Shown here: positions 1 through 7,187 of the stretch, in pieces | Layout: each line of letters opens with the position of its first letter | Numbering within the stretch: position 1 is the stretch's first letter | Assembly: GCA_900547255.1 (NCBI GenBank) | Contig: URGC01000064.1 | Location: forward strand, 1 to 14,067 | Origin: an uncultured Eubacterium sp. | GTDB taxonomy: Bacteria > Bacillota > Clostridia > Lachnospirales > Lachnospiraceae | Direction of reading: 5' to 3' | Length of the DNA stretch: 14,067 bases | The notes under the pieces: generated by a model | Database searches by the model: none | What the model was told of the DNA's origin: nothing | What the model saw: the letters and a program-made list of their open reading frames with translations, nothing else | Made by a program: the position numbers and the translations under genes

Positions 1-2
1 TA

Positions 3-677
3 ATGGAGTATTATATATATGCATTTTATTATAAGCCGGACTGGGATGTGTCTGCGACACAGATTCCTATAGGCGAGTATTACAGGACACATGGCGAGCT
101 CTGTATCAGGCTTTCAAGATTCAAGGAGGGCGCAGAGAGCTTTAAGAAAGCTATATGCTGGAATCCGGTTGACCTTGATGCTATACTTGGACTTGCTGAG
201 TGCTACAGGAATCTTAATATGCTTGAGAGATATTATATAGTTACAAAGCAGGCATACAGATACTGCTGTACAAGGGCAACTATGGCAAGATATTACCGCA
301 ACATGGGATATTACTATGTGGCTAAGTACAAGCCGGAAGTTGCGAGAGCATGTTATGTATACAGCAATATATACTATAAGACTGATAATGCAGACAGTGA
401 GCTGAAGTTTATAGAGGAAGCATTAAAAGAAAAGACACCAGATCTTACAATTGCACAGATGCAGGAGATGTTTGCAGGAGAGGGAATTGAACCCGGTCCT
501 GCATCTGATACTATAGGTGTTATATACCGTGTCGGTGAGCTTATGATGAATGATAATGAGTATTCACTGGCAAGAGACTGCTTTTCTATAGTATATGACA
601 TAACAAGAGAAAAGGAATTAGAACCTGTACTTGATGAGTTGCAGAGAGTACTTGGAACGGAGAATAATAATGGCTGA
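3..677 (+). CDS. TPR-repeat protein, 5'-truncated by window edge
   Basis: C-terminal 224 residues of a tetratricopeptide-repeat protein. Helical 34-residue repeats can be followed at about residues 25-58 (with KEGAESFKKAICWNP, the classic end of a TPR), 59-92 and 95-128. A further TPR-like pair lies near 173-206 (NDNEYSLARDCFSIV). TPR domains are protein-interaction scaffolds, and no catalytic domain is visible in this part. The first ATG lies two bases from the window edge with no visible ribosome binding site, so the true start is probably upstream and this Met may be internal. The stop overlaps the start of the next gene (ATGGCTGA), which implies co-transcription and coupled translation with the HAD phosphatase. 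The partner and function are unknown. Tyrosine is unusually frequent in the first 130 residues. Confidence 0.75.
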   Translation: MEYYIYAFYYKPDWDVSATQIPIGEYYRTHGELCIRLSRFKEGAESFKKAICWNPVDLDAILGLAECYRNLNMLERYYIVTKQAYRYCCTRATMARYYRNMGYYYVAKYKPEVARACYVYSNIYYKTDNADSELKFIEEALKEKTPDLTIAQMQEMFAGEGIEPGPASDTIGVIYRVGELMMNDNEYSLARDCFSIVYDITREKELEPVLDELQRVLGTENNNG

Positions 678-1308
678 TAAGTATGATTCAATTATATTTG
701 ACCTTGACGGAACACTGTGGAGTGCGACAGAACCTATTATGGAAGCATGGAATGAGGTTTTGTCAAAGCACCCGGAGATAAAGCGTGACGGACTTACACT
801 TCCAGAGTTAAGACAGTGCATGGGACTTGTTATGTATGACATAGCGGCAAAACTGTTTCCAGATGAGGATGTTAATGTGCGCAATGCACTGATGGATGAG
901 ATGTGCGCGCATGAAAATGAATACCTTGCAATCCACGGCGGCAGTCTGTTCCCGGACTTAGAGGATACTCTTAAAAAGTTAAAAGAAAAGTATAAGTTAT
1001 ACATTGTAAGCAACTGTCAGGATGGATATATAGAGGCATTCCTTAAGGCACACAGGCTGGCAGACTATTTCCTTGATACAGAGTGCTGGGGAAGGACAAG
1101 AGTGTCAAAGGGCGAGAGCAATAAGATACTTATGGCAAGAAATGGCTTATCCAATCCGGTATATGTTGGCGATACAATTAAAGATGCACAGTCCGCAAAG
1201 GATGCCGGCATAGATTTCATATATGCTGCATATGGATATGGAGAAGTAGACAAAGAATCATATGTTTATGAAATTGATTGCTTTAAGGACTTGACACTTA
1301 TACTTTAA
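670..1308 (+). CDS. HAD-family hydrolase (phosphoglycolate phosphatase-like)
   Basis: A 212-residue haloacid-dehalogenase superfamily phosphatase, probably cytoplasmic. Motif I is DLDGT (nucleophile D11, general acid D13). Motif II is the Ser of IVSN (S114), motif III is K147, and motif IV is VGDTIKDAQ (D168, D172). A helical cap at about residues 17-90 marks the C1-cap subgroup that includes phosphoglycolate phosphatase, beta-phosphoglucomutase and pyrophosphatase. The substrate cannot be told from sequence. I chose the ATG at 670 because ACGGAG at 657-662 is well spaced and motif I then falls at the usual distance from the N terminus; in-frame upstream starts would add residues with no family match. 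It overlaps the TPR gene by 8 bp, so the two are probably translated together. Its last codons contain the promoter of the trp leader. Confidence 0.88.
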   Translation: MADKYDSIIFDLDGTLWSATEPIMEAWNEVLSKHPEIKRDGLTLPELRQCMGLVMYDIAAKLFPDEDVNVRNALMDEMCAHENEYLAIHGGSLFPDLEDTLKKLKEKYKLYIVSNCQDGYIEAFLKAHRLADYFLDTECWGRTRVSKGESNKILMARNGLSNPVYVGDTIKDAQSAKDAGIDFIYAAYGYGEVDKESYVYEIDCFKDLTLIL

Positions 1309-1319
1309 GATGATAATAT
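1291..1319 (+). promoter_or_regulatory. Sigma-A promoter of the trp leader
   Basis: The -35 box TTGACA (1291-1296) matches consensus, with a 17-bp spacer and a -10 box TAATAT (1314-1319). A transcript would start near 1326, just ahead of T-box stem I. The -35 and spacer lie inside the final codons and stop of the HAD gene, so the trp operon has its own promoter despite the tight packing. The call is from consensus only. Confidence 0.8.
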
Positions 1320-1541
1320 GTGCAAAGATTAATATTTAAAGTCGTTGAACAAAATAGTACCTTGGGCAGGTACATCACAGAGAGTCAGCGTTGGTGGAAG
1401 CTGATATGGAGAGCCTTTGGGAATGGGTTTGGGAGATGCAAGGATGAACGTAAGTTACAAGTAGTCTTTGACGTACACCTCACGTTACAGAGGAGAGATA
1501 TAGTTGCATTATGCATTGTATCGAAAGAGTTGATTTAAGTT

Positions 1542-1580
1542 AAACGGTGGCATATCCAGTTTTCTGGATATGCCTTTTTT
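1542..1580 (+). terminator. First (extra) intrinsic terminator in the trp leader
   Basis: A perfect 11-bp hairpin, GGCATATCCAG/CTGGATATGCC (1549-1559, 1564-1574), with a TTTT loop and six T's (1575-1580). It lies inside the leader, ahead of the canonical antiterminator. Just 5' of and overlapping it, AACGGTGGCA (1543-1552) resembles the true T-box core AAGGGTGGCA. The terminator stem sequesters the GGC of its TGGC bulge. An alternative pairing of AAA(C)GG (1542-1547) with CCTTT (1573-1577) would disrupt the base of the stem. The terminator itself is clear; tRNA control of it is inference. Confidence 0.8.
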
Positions 1581-1603
1581 ACTAATCAAGAACAAGGGTG
1601 GCA

Positions 1604-1658
1604 CCACGATAATTCGTCCCTGACAGATGTATCTGTCGATGAATTACCGTGGTTTTTT
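1604..1658 (+). terminator. Second, canonical T-box terminator of the trp leader
   Basis: The 5' arm CCACGATAATTC (1604-1615) pairs with GAATTACCGTGG (1641-1652), with one A-C mismatch. An inner hairpin GACAGAT/ATCTGTC (1622-1637) sits in the loop, and six T's follow (1653-1658). The 5' arm overlaps the ACC-ACG part of the T-box core, so terminator and antiterminator exclude each other as expected. Confidence 0.9.
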
Positions 1659-1713
1659 ATTTCCACTAATTCATCTGGGATATATGCGAAATATTAATTG
1701 TAAAGGATGGAAC

Positions 1714-3135
1714 ATGATGGAAAAAAAGACATTGAAAGTGTACAGAAAATCAGTGAGTATAGTTGATGAGTCAGCAGTCACAATATACCAGAATCTGGGC
1801 GCAGATAAAATCGGATTTCTGATGGAAAGTACTGACAAAGAGAATGACAGCTATACATTTATGGGTGTTGAGCCAGATGCGCTTATACAGTCAGACAAGG
1901 ATTCTTTAGTCATAACATATAATGACGGAAGAAAGGAGGTTATGAAAGGTAATCCTCTTGACCTTCTTAAAGAATATTATTCACAGTTCAATGTGCTGCC
2001 AAGCGAGAGTGAGCTTGAGTTTAATGGCGGACTTGTTGGAAGCCTTGGATATGACTTTATAAGATATACAGAGAAGCTCCCGGACGATAATCCTGATGAG
2101 ATTGGAATAGAGACAATCCAGCTTATGCTTGCAACTAAATTCATTGCTATAGACCATAATGCAGAGGTTATGACTGCTGTTGTGCTTGATGAGGATAACG
2201 AGGAAGGAAAGCAGAGGGCTCTTGAGACAGCAGTAAAACTTCTTGAGCGTGCCTCATCTGGTGAGCATAAGGAAGACAATAATAAAAAATATGTGCATGA
2301 TGGTGTGATAATACATAAGTCTGACACGCTTGATGATTATACTAAGAAAGTTAATAAGATTAAGCAGTATATCGTAGACGGACATATATTCCAGACAGTA
2401 CTTTCACAGCGCTGGACAATACAGACAAAGCGTACAGGATTTAATCTGTATGAGGAATTAAGACAGCTTAATCCTTCGCCATATCTTTATTATTACAATT
2501 TCGGCGGGTTTGAGGTTATAGGAAGCTCACCAGAGATGGTTGTAAAGCAGGTTGATGAGAGAGTGTATACATGCCCTATCGCTGGTACAAGACGAAGAGG
2601 AAAAGATGCCAAAGAGGATATGGAGCTTGAAAGAGAACTTATAGGTGATGAGAAGGAAAGAGCTGAACATGTCATGCTGGTTGACCTTGCAAGAAATGAT
2701 ATGGGACGCATCAGCCAGATTGGAACAGTTAAAGTTACAGATTTTATGAGAATACAGCGTTATTCACATGTAATGCATATCGTTTCAATGGTTGAGGGCA
2801 AAAAGCATGGCGTATATCATCCTTTCGACCTTGTATCATCATTCCTTCCTGCAGGAACATTAAGTGGAGCACCTAAAATCAGGGCAATGGAGATTATAGA
2901 TGAGCTTGAGACAGTAAGACGTGGATTATACGGAGGTGCGACAGGCTATATGTCATTTGATGGCAATATGAACTTCTGTATAACTATAAGAACAATGATA
3001 AAGAAGGGCGATAAAGTATATCTTCAGGCTGGAGCAGGAATTGTTGCAGATTCAGTTCCAAAGCTTGAATATAAGGAATGCTGCAATAAAGTTATGGCTC
3101 TTGCCAAGACATTGGTAGAGGAGGAAAATCTATGA
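1714..3135 (+). CDS. trpE: Anthranilate synthase component I (TrpE)
   Basis: Catalyses chorismate to anthranilate, using ammonia passed from the glutaminase subunit TrpG in the cytoplasm. The 473 residues match the usual family length. The N-terminal regulatory domain has GFLMES (34-39), corresponding to the LLES tryptophan-binding motif, so feedback inhibition by Trp is likely. The chorismate-binding domain shows GSSPEM (270-275), PIAGTRRRG (288-296), DLARND (324-329), FLPAGTLSGAPK (377-388), GGATGY (407-412) and AGAGIVADS (439-447). The ATG at 1714 follows AAAGGA (1702-1707); the ATG at 1717 is equally possible. Earlier in-frame ATGs (e.g. 1627) lie in the leader terminator and have no family match. 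It overlaps trpG by 4 bp (ATGA), suggesting coupled 1:1 synthesis. Expression is under the trp T-box. Confidence 0.97.
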   Translation: MMEKKTLKVYRKSVSIVDESAVTIYQNLGADKIGFLMESTDKENDSYTFMGVEPDALIQSDKDSLVITYNDGRKEVMKGNPLDLLKEYYSQFNVLPSESELEFNGGLVGSLGYDFIRYTEKLPDDNPDEIGIETIQLMLATKFIAIDHNAEVMTAVVLDEDNEEGKQRALETAVKLLERASSGEHKEDNNKKYVHDGVIIHKSDTLDDYTKKVNKIKQYIVDGHIFQTVLSQRWTIQTKRTGFNLYEELRQLNPSPYLYYYNFGGFEVIGSSPEMVVKQVDERVYTCPIAGTRRRGKDAKEDMELERELIGDEKERAEHVMLVDLARNDMGRISQIGTVKVTDFMRIQRYSHVMHIVSMVEGKKHGVYHPFDLVSSFLPAGTLSGAPKIRAMEIIDELETVRRGLYGGATGYMSFDGNMNFCITIRTMIKKGDKVYLQAGAGIVADSVPKLEYKECCNKVMALAKTLVEEENL

Positions 3136-3701
3136 TACTCTTGATTGATAATTATGATTCATTTACATATAATCTGTATCAGTTTATAGGAATATTCAAT
3201 GACGATATCAAAGTTGTACGTAATGACTGTATAACGATACCAGAGATTGAGGCTATGAATCCAGAATCCATAGTTGTGTCACCGGGACCTAAGAGCCCTA
3301 AGGAAGCTGGAATATGTCTTGATGTTATAAAATATTTTGCAGGAAAGAAGCCTATACTTGGCATATGCCTTGGACATCAGTGCATAGGCGAGGCATTTGG
3401 CGGTGTGGTTGACCACGCAAAGAGCATATTCCACGGTAAACAGTCAGTGATTCATCACAGCGGTGATGGCGTATTCACAGGAGTCAGTGATGGAATCAAG
3501 GTTGCAAGATATCATTCACTTGCGATAATGCCTGACTCACTTCCAGACTGCTTAGAAGTTATTGCAAGCACAGATGATGGTGAGATAATGGCAGTTAAAC
3601 ATAAGGAATACAAGATTGCCGGTTTACAGTTCCATCCTGAATCTATATATACAGAGCATGGAAAGAGAATAATAGAGAACTTTTTAAAAGGTAACATATA
3701 G
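3132..3701 (+). CDS. trpG: Anthranilate synthase component II, glutamine amidotransferase (TrpG)
   Basis: Class I glutamine amidotransferase subunit that hydrolyses glutamine and delivers ammonia to TrpE. Its 189 residues make a single domain of standard length. The catalytic triad is visible: C79 in GICLGHQ, and H168 and E170 in QFHPES. The oxyanion-loop motif SPGP is at 50-53, and HGK (101-103) is typical of the TrpG/PabA group. In other bacteria the same protein can also serve PabB in folate synthesis; no pabB is seen here. Translation is coupled to trpE through ATGA. It ends 12 bp before trpC. There is no C-terminal phosphoribosyltransferase extension, so this is not a TrpGD fusion. Confidence 0.96.
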   Translation: MILLIDNYDSFTYNLYQFIGIFNDDIKVVRNDCITIPEIEAMNPESIVVSPGPKSPKEAGICLDVIKYFAGKKPILGICLGHQCIGEAFGGVVDHAKSIFHGKQSVIHHSGDGVFTGVSDGIKVARYHSLAIMPDSLPDCLEVIASTDDGEIMAVKHKEYKIAGLQFHPESIYTEHGKRIIENFLKGNI

Positions 3702-3713
3702 TGAGGAGCAGAT

Positions 3714-4502
3714 ATGATATTAGATGATATAGTTGCTGCAAAGAAAAAACGTCTGCCAGAGCATAAGGCAGTCATTAGTGAAGCACAGATGAAGCAGGAA
3801 GCACTTGCAAGTAAGAGAGTATCATATAGCTTTTATGATGCACTTGCAAAGGATGGACTGTCTATAATAGGAGAGTTTAAGAAAGCGTCACCAAGTCATG
3901 GAAAGATGGATTCCAAGGTTGACCTGACTGAGAGAATCGACCAATACAATGTGGCAGTTGATGCGATATCATGCCTTACAGAAGAGGATTACTTCAATGG
4001 CGGTACAGAGTATCTTAAATCAATAAGACAGATGTCACAGCTTCCGATAATCAGAAAGGACTTCATAATTGAAGAGTATCAGGTATACGAGGCAAAGGTT
4101 ATAGGTGCAGATGCAATACTTCTCATAGCAGCCATTCTTGATGATGATACATTCAAGAGATTATATGACCTTGCATACAGCCTTGGGCTTGATGTTCTCT
4201 GTGAGGTTCATGATGAGGAAGAGATGAAGAGAATGATTGCTCTCGGAGTCAAAATTATCGGAATCAATAACAGGAATCTTAAGACATTTGAGGTTACACT
4301 TGATACAACTAAGAGATTATGCACGATGGCTCTAGCAGGAACAGTGCTTGTGTCAGAGAGCGGAGTATCGACAGATAAAGATATTGAAGTGTTAAAGGCA
4401 AGCGGTGCTGATGCACTTCTTATTGGAACAGCATTCATGGAATCAGAGAATCCTAAGGAACTTGCACTCCACTGGAAAGATATATATAACGATAAGAAGT
4501 GA
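3714..4502 (+). CDS. trpC: Indole-3-glycerol phosphate synthase (TrpC)
   Basis: Closes the ring of carboxyphenylamino-deoxyribulose phosphate to give indole-3-glycerol phosphate and CO2. The 262-residue TIM barrel shows the expected active-site motifs: EFKKASPSHG (54-63, with E54, K56 and the SPS phosphate loop), RKDFI (K115), CEVHDE (E164), INNRNL (184-189), VSESG (213-217) and IGTA (237-240). An AGGAG site at 3704-3708 precedes the ATG. The stop TGA is followed immediately by the GAGGCGG site of trpF. It follows trpG directly, in the place where trpD is often found. Confidence 0.97.
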   Translation: MILDDIVAAKKKRLPEHKAVISEAQMKQEALASKRVSYSFYDALAKDGLSIIGEFKKASPSHGKMDSKVDLTERIDQYNVAVDAISCLTEEDYFNGGTEYLKSIRQMSQLPIIRKDFIIEEYQVYEAKVIGADAILLIAAILDDDTFKRLYDLAYSLGLDVLCEVHDEEEMKRMIALGVKIIGINNRNLKTFEVTLDTTKRLCTMALAGTVLVSESGVSTDKDIEVLKASGADALLIGTAFMESENPKELALHWKDIYNDKK

Positions 4503-4512
4503 GGCGGTTTAT

Positions 4513-5166
4513 ATGGCAGAGATTAAGATATGCGGTCTTAAGATGGATTCAGATATAGATGCCATCAACCAGTTTGAACCGGAATACGCAGGGATGGTTA
4601 TATATTTTCCCAAGAGTTCAAGAAATGTCACAGAAGAGCTTGCACAGTCACTTATTGGGAAAATTAAAACAGGAATTAATAAAGTTGCTGTGACGGTAAG
4701 CCCAAGTCTGGAGCAGGCTTCTATGATAAAAAAGCTTGGATTTGATTATATACAGATTCACGGTGATGTTTCACAGGAAGTTATAGATAATACAACACTT
4801 CCAATAATAAGGGCAGTCAATATATCGGAAAAAGATTCGCCCAGTCAGTTTGAAAAAGAGCTGGAAAAAATAGTCAGATGGGATAATATATATGGTGTTC
4901 TGTTTGATGCGGGTACACCGGGAAGCGGTAAGACATTTGACTGGAAAAGCATAGAGCGTATCCAGGCGTATGTAAGAAAGTCAGGACTTAAACTGTTTCT
5001 TGCGGGCGGGCTTAATGAACACAATGTTTCCGAGGCTGTCAGCCAGGTTAATCCTGATGTCGTGGATGTAAGTTCAGGTGTTGAATATGATGACGGACCT
5101 GCTGGAAGCGGTAAAGATGCTGATAAGATAAAGAGTTTTATTAAAAATGCAAGAGCATTATCATAA
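4513..5166 (+). CDS. trpF: Phosphoribosylanthranilate isomerase (TrpF)
   Basis: Amadori isomerase converting phosphoribosylanthranilate to CdRP, the substrate of TrpC. The 217-residue TIM barrel carries the catalytic Cys in KICGL (C7, general base) and the Asp in FDAGTPGSGKTFDW (D132, general acid). PKSSRNV (33-39), QIHGD (81-85), AGGL (164-167) and DVSSGVE (185-191) are the usual substrate and phosphate motifs. I chose the ATG at 4513 because GAGGCGG (4501-4507) lies just upstream and the family's conserved start (M-x-x-IKICG) follows. The frame is open further upstream, but that part overlaps trpC and has no homology. It is separate from trpC, unlike the fused enterobacterial form. A 41-bp gap leads to trpB. 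Confidence 0.95.
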   Translation: MAEIKICGLKMDSDIDAINQFEPEYAGMVIYFPKSSRNVTEELAQSLIGKIKTGINKVAVTVSPSLEQASMIKKLGFDYIQIHGDVSQEVIDNTTLPIIRAVNISEKDSPSQFEKELEKIVRWDNIYGVLFDAGTPGSGKTFDWKSIERIQAYVRKSGLKLFLAGGLNEHNVSEAVSQVNPDVVDVSSGVEYDDGPAGSGKDADKIKSFIKNARALS

Positions 5167-5207
5167 CAAAATACAAATACAATATAATTATAGAAAGGAA
5201 TATAGAT

Positions 5208-6395
5208 ATGTCAGATAACAGATACTATGGAGAATTTGGTGGACAGTATGTTTCAGAGTCATTAATGAACACACTTGATTCATTGGAGAAAGCTTTTGAT
5301 GAGGCTATGAAGGATGAGAAATTCATTGAGGAGTACAATTACTATTTAAGAGAGTATGTTGGACGAGAGACTCCTCTTTATTATGCGGAACGTCTCAGTG
5401 AGAAATATGGAGCTAAGATTTATCTTAAGAGAGAAGACCTTAACCATACAGGTGCGCATAAGATTAACAACGTTATAGGCCAGATTCTTCTTGCAAAGAG
5501 AATGGGCAAGACTAAGGTTATAGCAGAGACAGGAGCAGGCCAGCATGGTGTTGCAACTGCTACAGGTGCAGCTTTATTTAACATGGAATGTACAGTTTAC
5601 ATGGGAGCTGAGGATATCGAGAGACAGAAGCTTAACGTGTTCAGAATGGAGATGCTTGGCGCCAAGGTTGAGCCGGTTACAACAGGAAGTGCAACATTAA
5701 AGGATGCGACTAATCAGGCGATAAGAACATGGGCTGAGAGAGCAGAGGATACATTCTATATAATTGGTTCAGCAGTAGGACCACACCCATATCCTAAGAT
5801 GGTAAAGGAATTCCAGAGAGTAATATCAAGAGAGGCCAGAAAGCAGATACTTGAAAAAGAGGGAAAGCTTCCAGATGCAGTTGTTGCATGTGTAGGAGGC
5901 GGTTCTAACTCAATCGGAATGTTTGCAGATTTCATAGATGATAAGGATGTTGACCTTATCGGTGTAGAAGCTGGTGGATTAGGTATCGAGACAGGCAAGC
6001 ATGCCAGCGCAATGGCTATGGGACAGGTAGGTGTCCTTCATGGAATGAAATCGTATCTTTTACAGGATACAGACGGCAATATCCAGCTTGCACATTCAAT
6101 ATCAGCAGGACTTGATTATCCGGGTGTAGGACCAGAACATGCATATTTAAGAGATTCAGGCAGAGCCAGATATGTATCTGTCACAGATAAGGAGTGTATG
6201 GATGCACTTATGGAATTATGCAAGATAGAGGGAATTATCCCTGCTATCGAGAGTGCACACGCACTTGCACATGTAATCAAGATGGCTCAGGGTGAATATA
6301 AAGGAAAGACAATTGTTATGTGTCTGTCTGGACGTGGAGATAAAGATGTCAATACAGTTGCTAAATATCTTAATGGAGAGGAGACTAACAAGTAA
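5208..6395 (+). CDS. trpB: Tryptophan synthase beta chain (TrpB)
   Basis: PLP enzyme that condenses indole with L-serine to form tryptophan; it works as an alpha2-beta2 complex with TrpA, with indole channelled between subunits. The 395-residue length and motifs are those of the standard TrpB1 class. K85 in HTGAHKIN forms the Schiff base, ETGAGQHG (107-114) includes catalytic E107, the phosphate-binding loop is GGGSNS (230-235), and SGRGDKD (374-380) has the Ser that contacts the pyridine nitrogen. An AAAGGAA site precedes the ATG. The stop overlaps the trpA start by one base (TAATG), which favours balanced synthesis of the two subunits. Confidence 0.98.
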   Translation: MSDNRYYGEFGGQYVSESLMNTLDSLEKAFDEAMKDEKFIEEYNYYLREYVGRETPLYYAERLSEKYGAKIYLKREDLNHTGAHKINNVIGQILLAKRMGKTKVIAETGAGQHGVATATGAALFNMECTVYMGAEDIERQKLNVFRMEMLGAKVEPVTTGSATLKDATNQAIRTWAERAEDTFYIIGSAVGPHPYPKMVKEFQRVISREARKQILEKEGKLPDAVVACVGGGSNSIGMFADFIDDKDVDLIGVEAGGLGIETGKHASAMAMGQVGVLHGMKSYLLQDTDGNIQLAHSISAGLDYPGVGPEHAYLRDSGRARYVSVTDKECMDALMELCKIEGIIPAIESAHALAHVIKMAQGEYKGKTIVMCLSGRGDKDVNTVAKYLNGEETNK

Positions 6396-7186
6396 TGAAC
6401 AGAGTAGAAGAAAAGATGGAACAGCTTAAAAAGGCTGGTAAGAAAGCATTTATTACATATACAACAGCAGGACTTCCAGATATGGATACAACAGAGCGTA
6501 TCATGTTCGCACAGCAGGAAGCGGGAATTGATGTTATGGAGCTTGGTGTGCCTTTCTCAGACCCTATCGCTGATGGACCTGTTATACAGGAGGCATCTTA
6601 CGAGGCTATACTTAATGGCTCAACTCTTGCAAAGACATTTGAACTTATGAAGAAGGTACGTGACAATGGACTTACAACACCGGTTGTATACATGATGTAC
6701 TACAATACAGTTTTTCATTATGGACTTGAGGCATTTGTTGATAAATGTATTGAGTGTGGTGTTGATGGACTTATCATTCCAGACCTTCCAAAGGAAGAGC
6801 AGGGTGAGCTTAAGGCAGTTCTTGATGCCAGGGAGGGTTCACCAATCCTGATACAGCTTATATCACCTGTATCAAAGCAGAGAATTCCAGAGCTAGTAAA
6901 GGATGCAAGAGGCTTTGTATACTGCGTGTCACAGATGGGTGTTACTGGAGGACAGGCAGAATTCCATAAGAATATCAGAGAATATCTTTCAGCAGTCAAG
7001 GAAGCAAGCCCGGTTCCAGTTATGATGGGATTTGGTATAAGAACAGCAAAGGATGTTGAACCTCTTGAGGATATAATTGATGGTGCAATTGTAGGTTCTC
7101 ATTTTATAAAGCTTCTCAGAAGCAGTAATTATGATACAGAGGCAGTTAAAGAGTACATAACAACATTTAAGACGGAGATGGCTTAG
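6395..7186 (+). CDS. trpA: Tryptophan synthase alpha chain (TrpA)
   Basis: Cleaves indole-3-glycerol phosphate to indole and glyceraldehyde-3-phosphate inside the TrpAB complex. The 263-residue TIM barrel has both catalytic residues at the numbering of the Salmonella enzyme: E49 in MELGVPFSDP and D60 in IADGP. Other family motifs are VVYMMYYN, the substrate-closing loop MGVTGG, the GFGI phosphate loop and GAIVGSHF near the C terminus. The start overlaps the trpB stop (TAATG). The stop TAG at 7184-7186 lies one base before the next ATG, so the operon appears to continue into the small unknown gene. Confidence 0.97.
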   Translation: MNRVEEKMEQLKKAGKKAFITYTTAGLPDMDTTERIMFAQQEAGIDVMELGVPFSDPIADGPVIQEASYEAILNGSTLAKTFELMKKVRDNGLTTPVVYMMYYNTVFHYGLEAFVDKCIECGVDGLIIPDLPKEEQGELKAVLDAREGSPILIQLISPVSKQRIPELVKDARGFVYCVSQMGVTGGQAEFHKNIREYLSAVKEASPVPVMMGFGIRTAKDVEPLEDIIDGAIVGSHFIKLLRSSNYDTEAVKEYITTFKTEMA

Positions 7187-7187
7187 G

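Larger units (their letters stand above)
1343..1658 (+). ncRNA. T-box leader of the trp operon (tRNA-Trp sensing)
   Basis: A cis-acting T-box riboswitch that reads through its terminator when uncharged tRNA binds. Stem I landmarks are the loop-E strand AGTA (1356-1359), the AGAGAG motif (1379-1384), and a distal hairpin TCAGC/GCTGA (1385-1389, 1400-1404) with a GGTGGAA-type loop. The other loop-E strand is GAA (1421-1423). My fold pairs CC-UU-GGGC (1360-1367) with GCCU-UU-GG (1413-1420), and CAAA (1350-1353) with TTTG (1428-1431). Tandem G-A mismatches lie below (1347-1348 with 1433-1434), where T-boxes carry a kink-turn. This leaves TGG (1424-1426), the Trp codon, as specifier. The T-box core is AAGGGTGGCACCACG (1594-1608); AGGG/CCCT (1595-1598/1618-1621) and ACG/CGT close the antiterminator. 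The bulge base C pairs with a G73 discriminator, as in bacterial tRNA-Trp. The leader also holds an additional terminator and core-like copy, listed separately. Confidence 0.9.

Noticed and set aside
631..669. Upstream TTG start for the HAD phosphatase.
   Set aside because: The ATG at 670 has a proper SD and places motif I at the usual distance; the extra residues lie within the TPR gene.
1444..1453. GAA-C-GTA-A in the trp leader, which fits the GAA-N-codon-purine pattern and would read as a valine specifier; CCTTG (1360) can pair with CAAGG (1439).
   Set aside because: It needs a large one-sided bulge in stem I, leaves two extra bases between helix and GAA, and conflicts with both the trp genes and the G73-type bulge. 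The TGG fold also supplies a kink-turn at the expected place. It stays as a competing fold.
1320..1538. An open frame of 72 codons in the trp leader with Trp-Trp and a third Trp nearby, resembling a classic trp leader peptide.
   Set aside because: It starts at GTG with no ribosome binding site. The TGG codons fall in the conserved T-box distal loop and stem I, and they lie about 140 bases from the first terminator, too far for ribosome-stalling attenuation.
1627..1713. Upstream in-frame ATGs that would lengthen TrpE by 29 residues.
   Set aside because: They lie in or next to the T-box terminator, have no ribosome binding site, and the extra residues have no family counterpart.
5167..5207. 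TATAAT at 5183-5188 between trpF and trpB as an internal promoter.
   Set aside because: No acceptable -35 box is found at 16-18 bp upstream; the gap is short and fits a simple intra-operon space.
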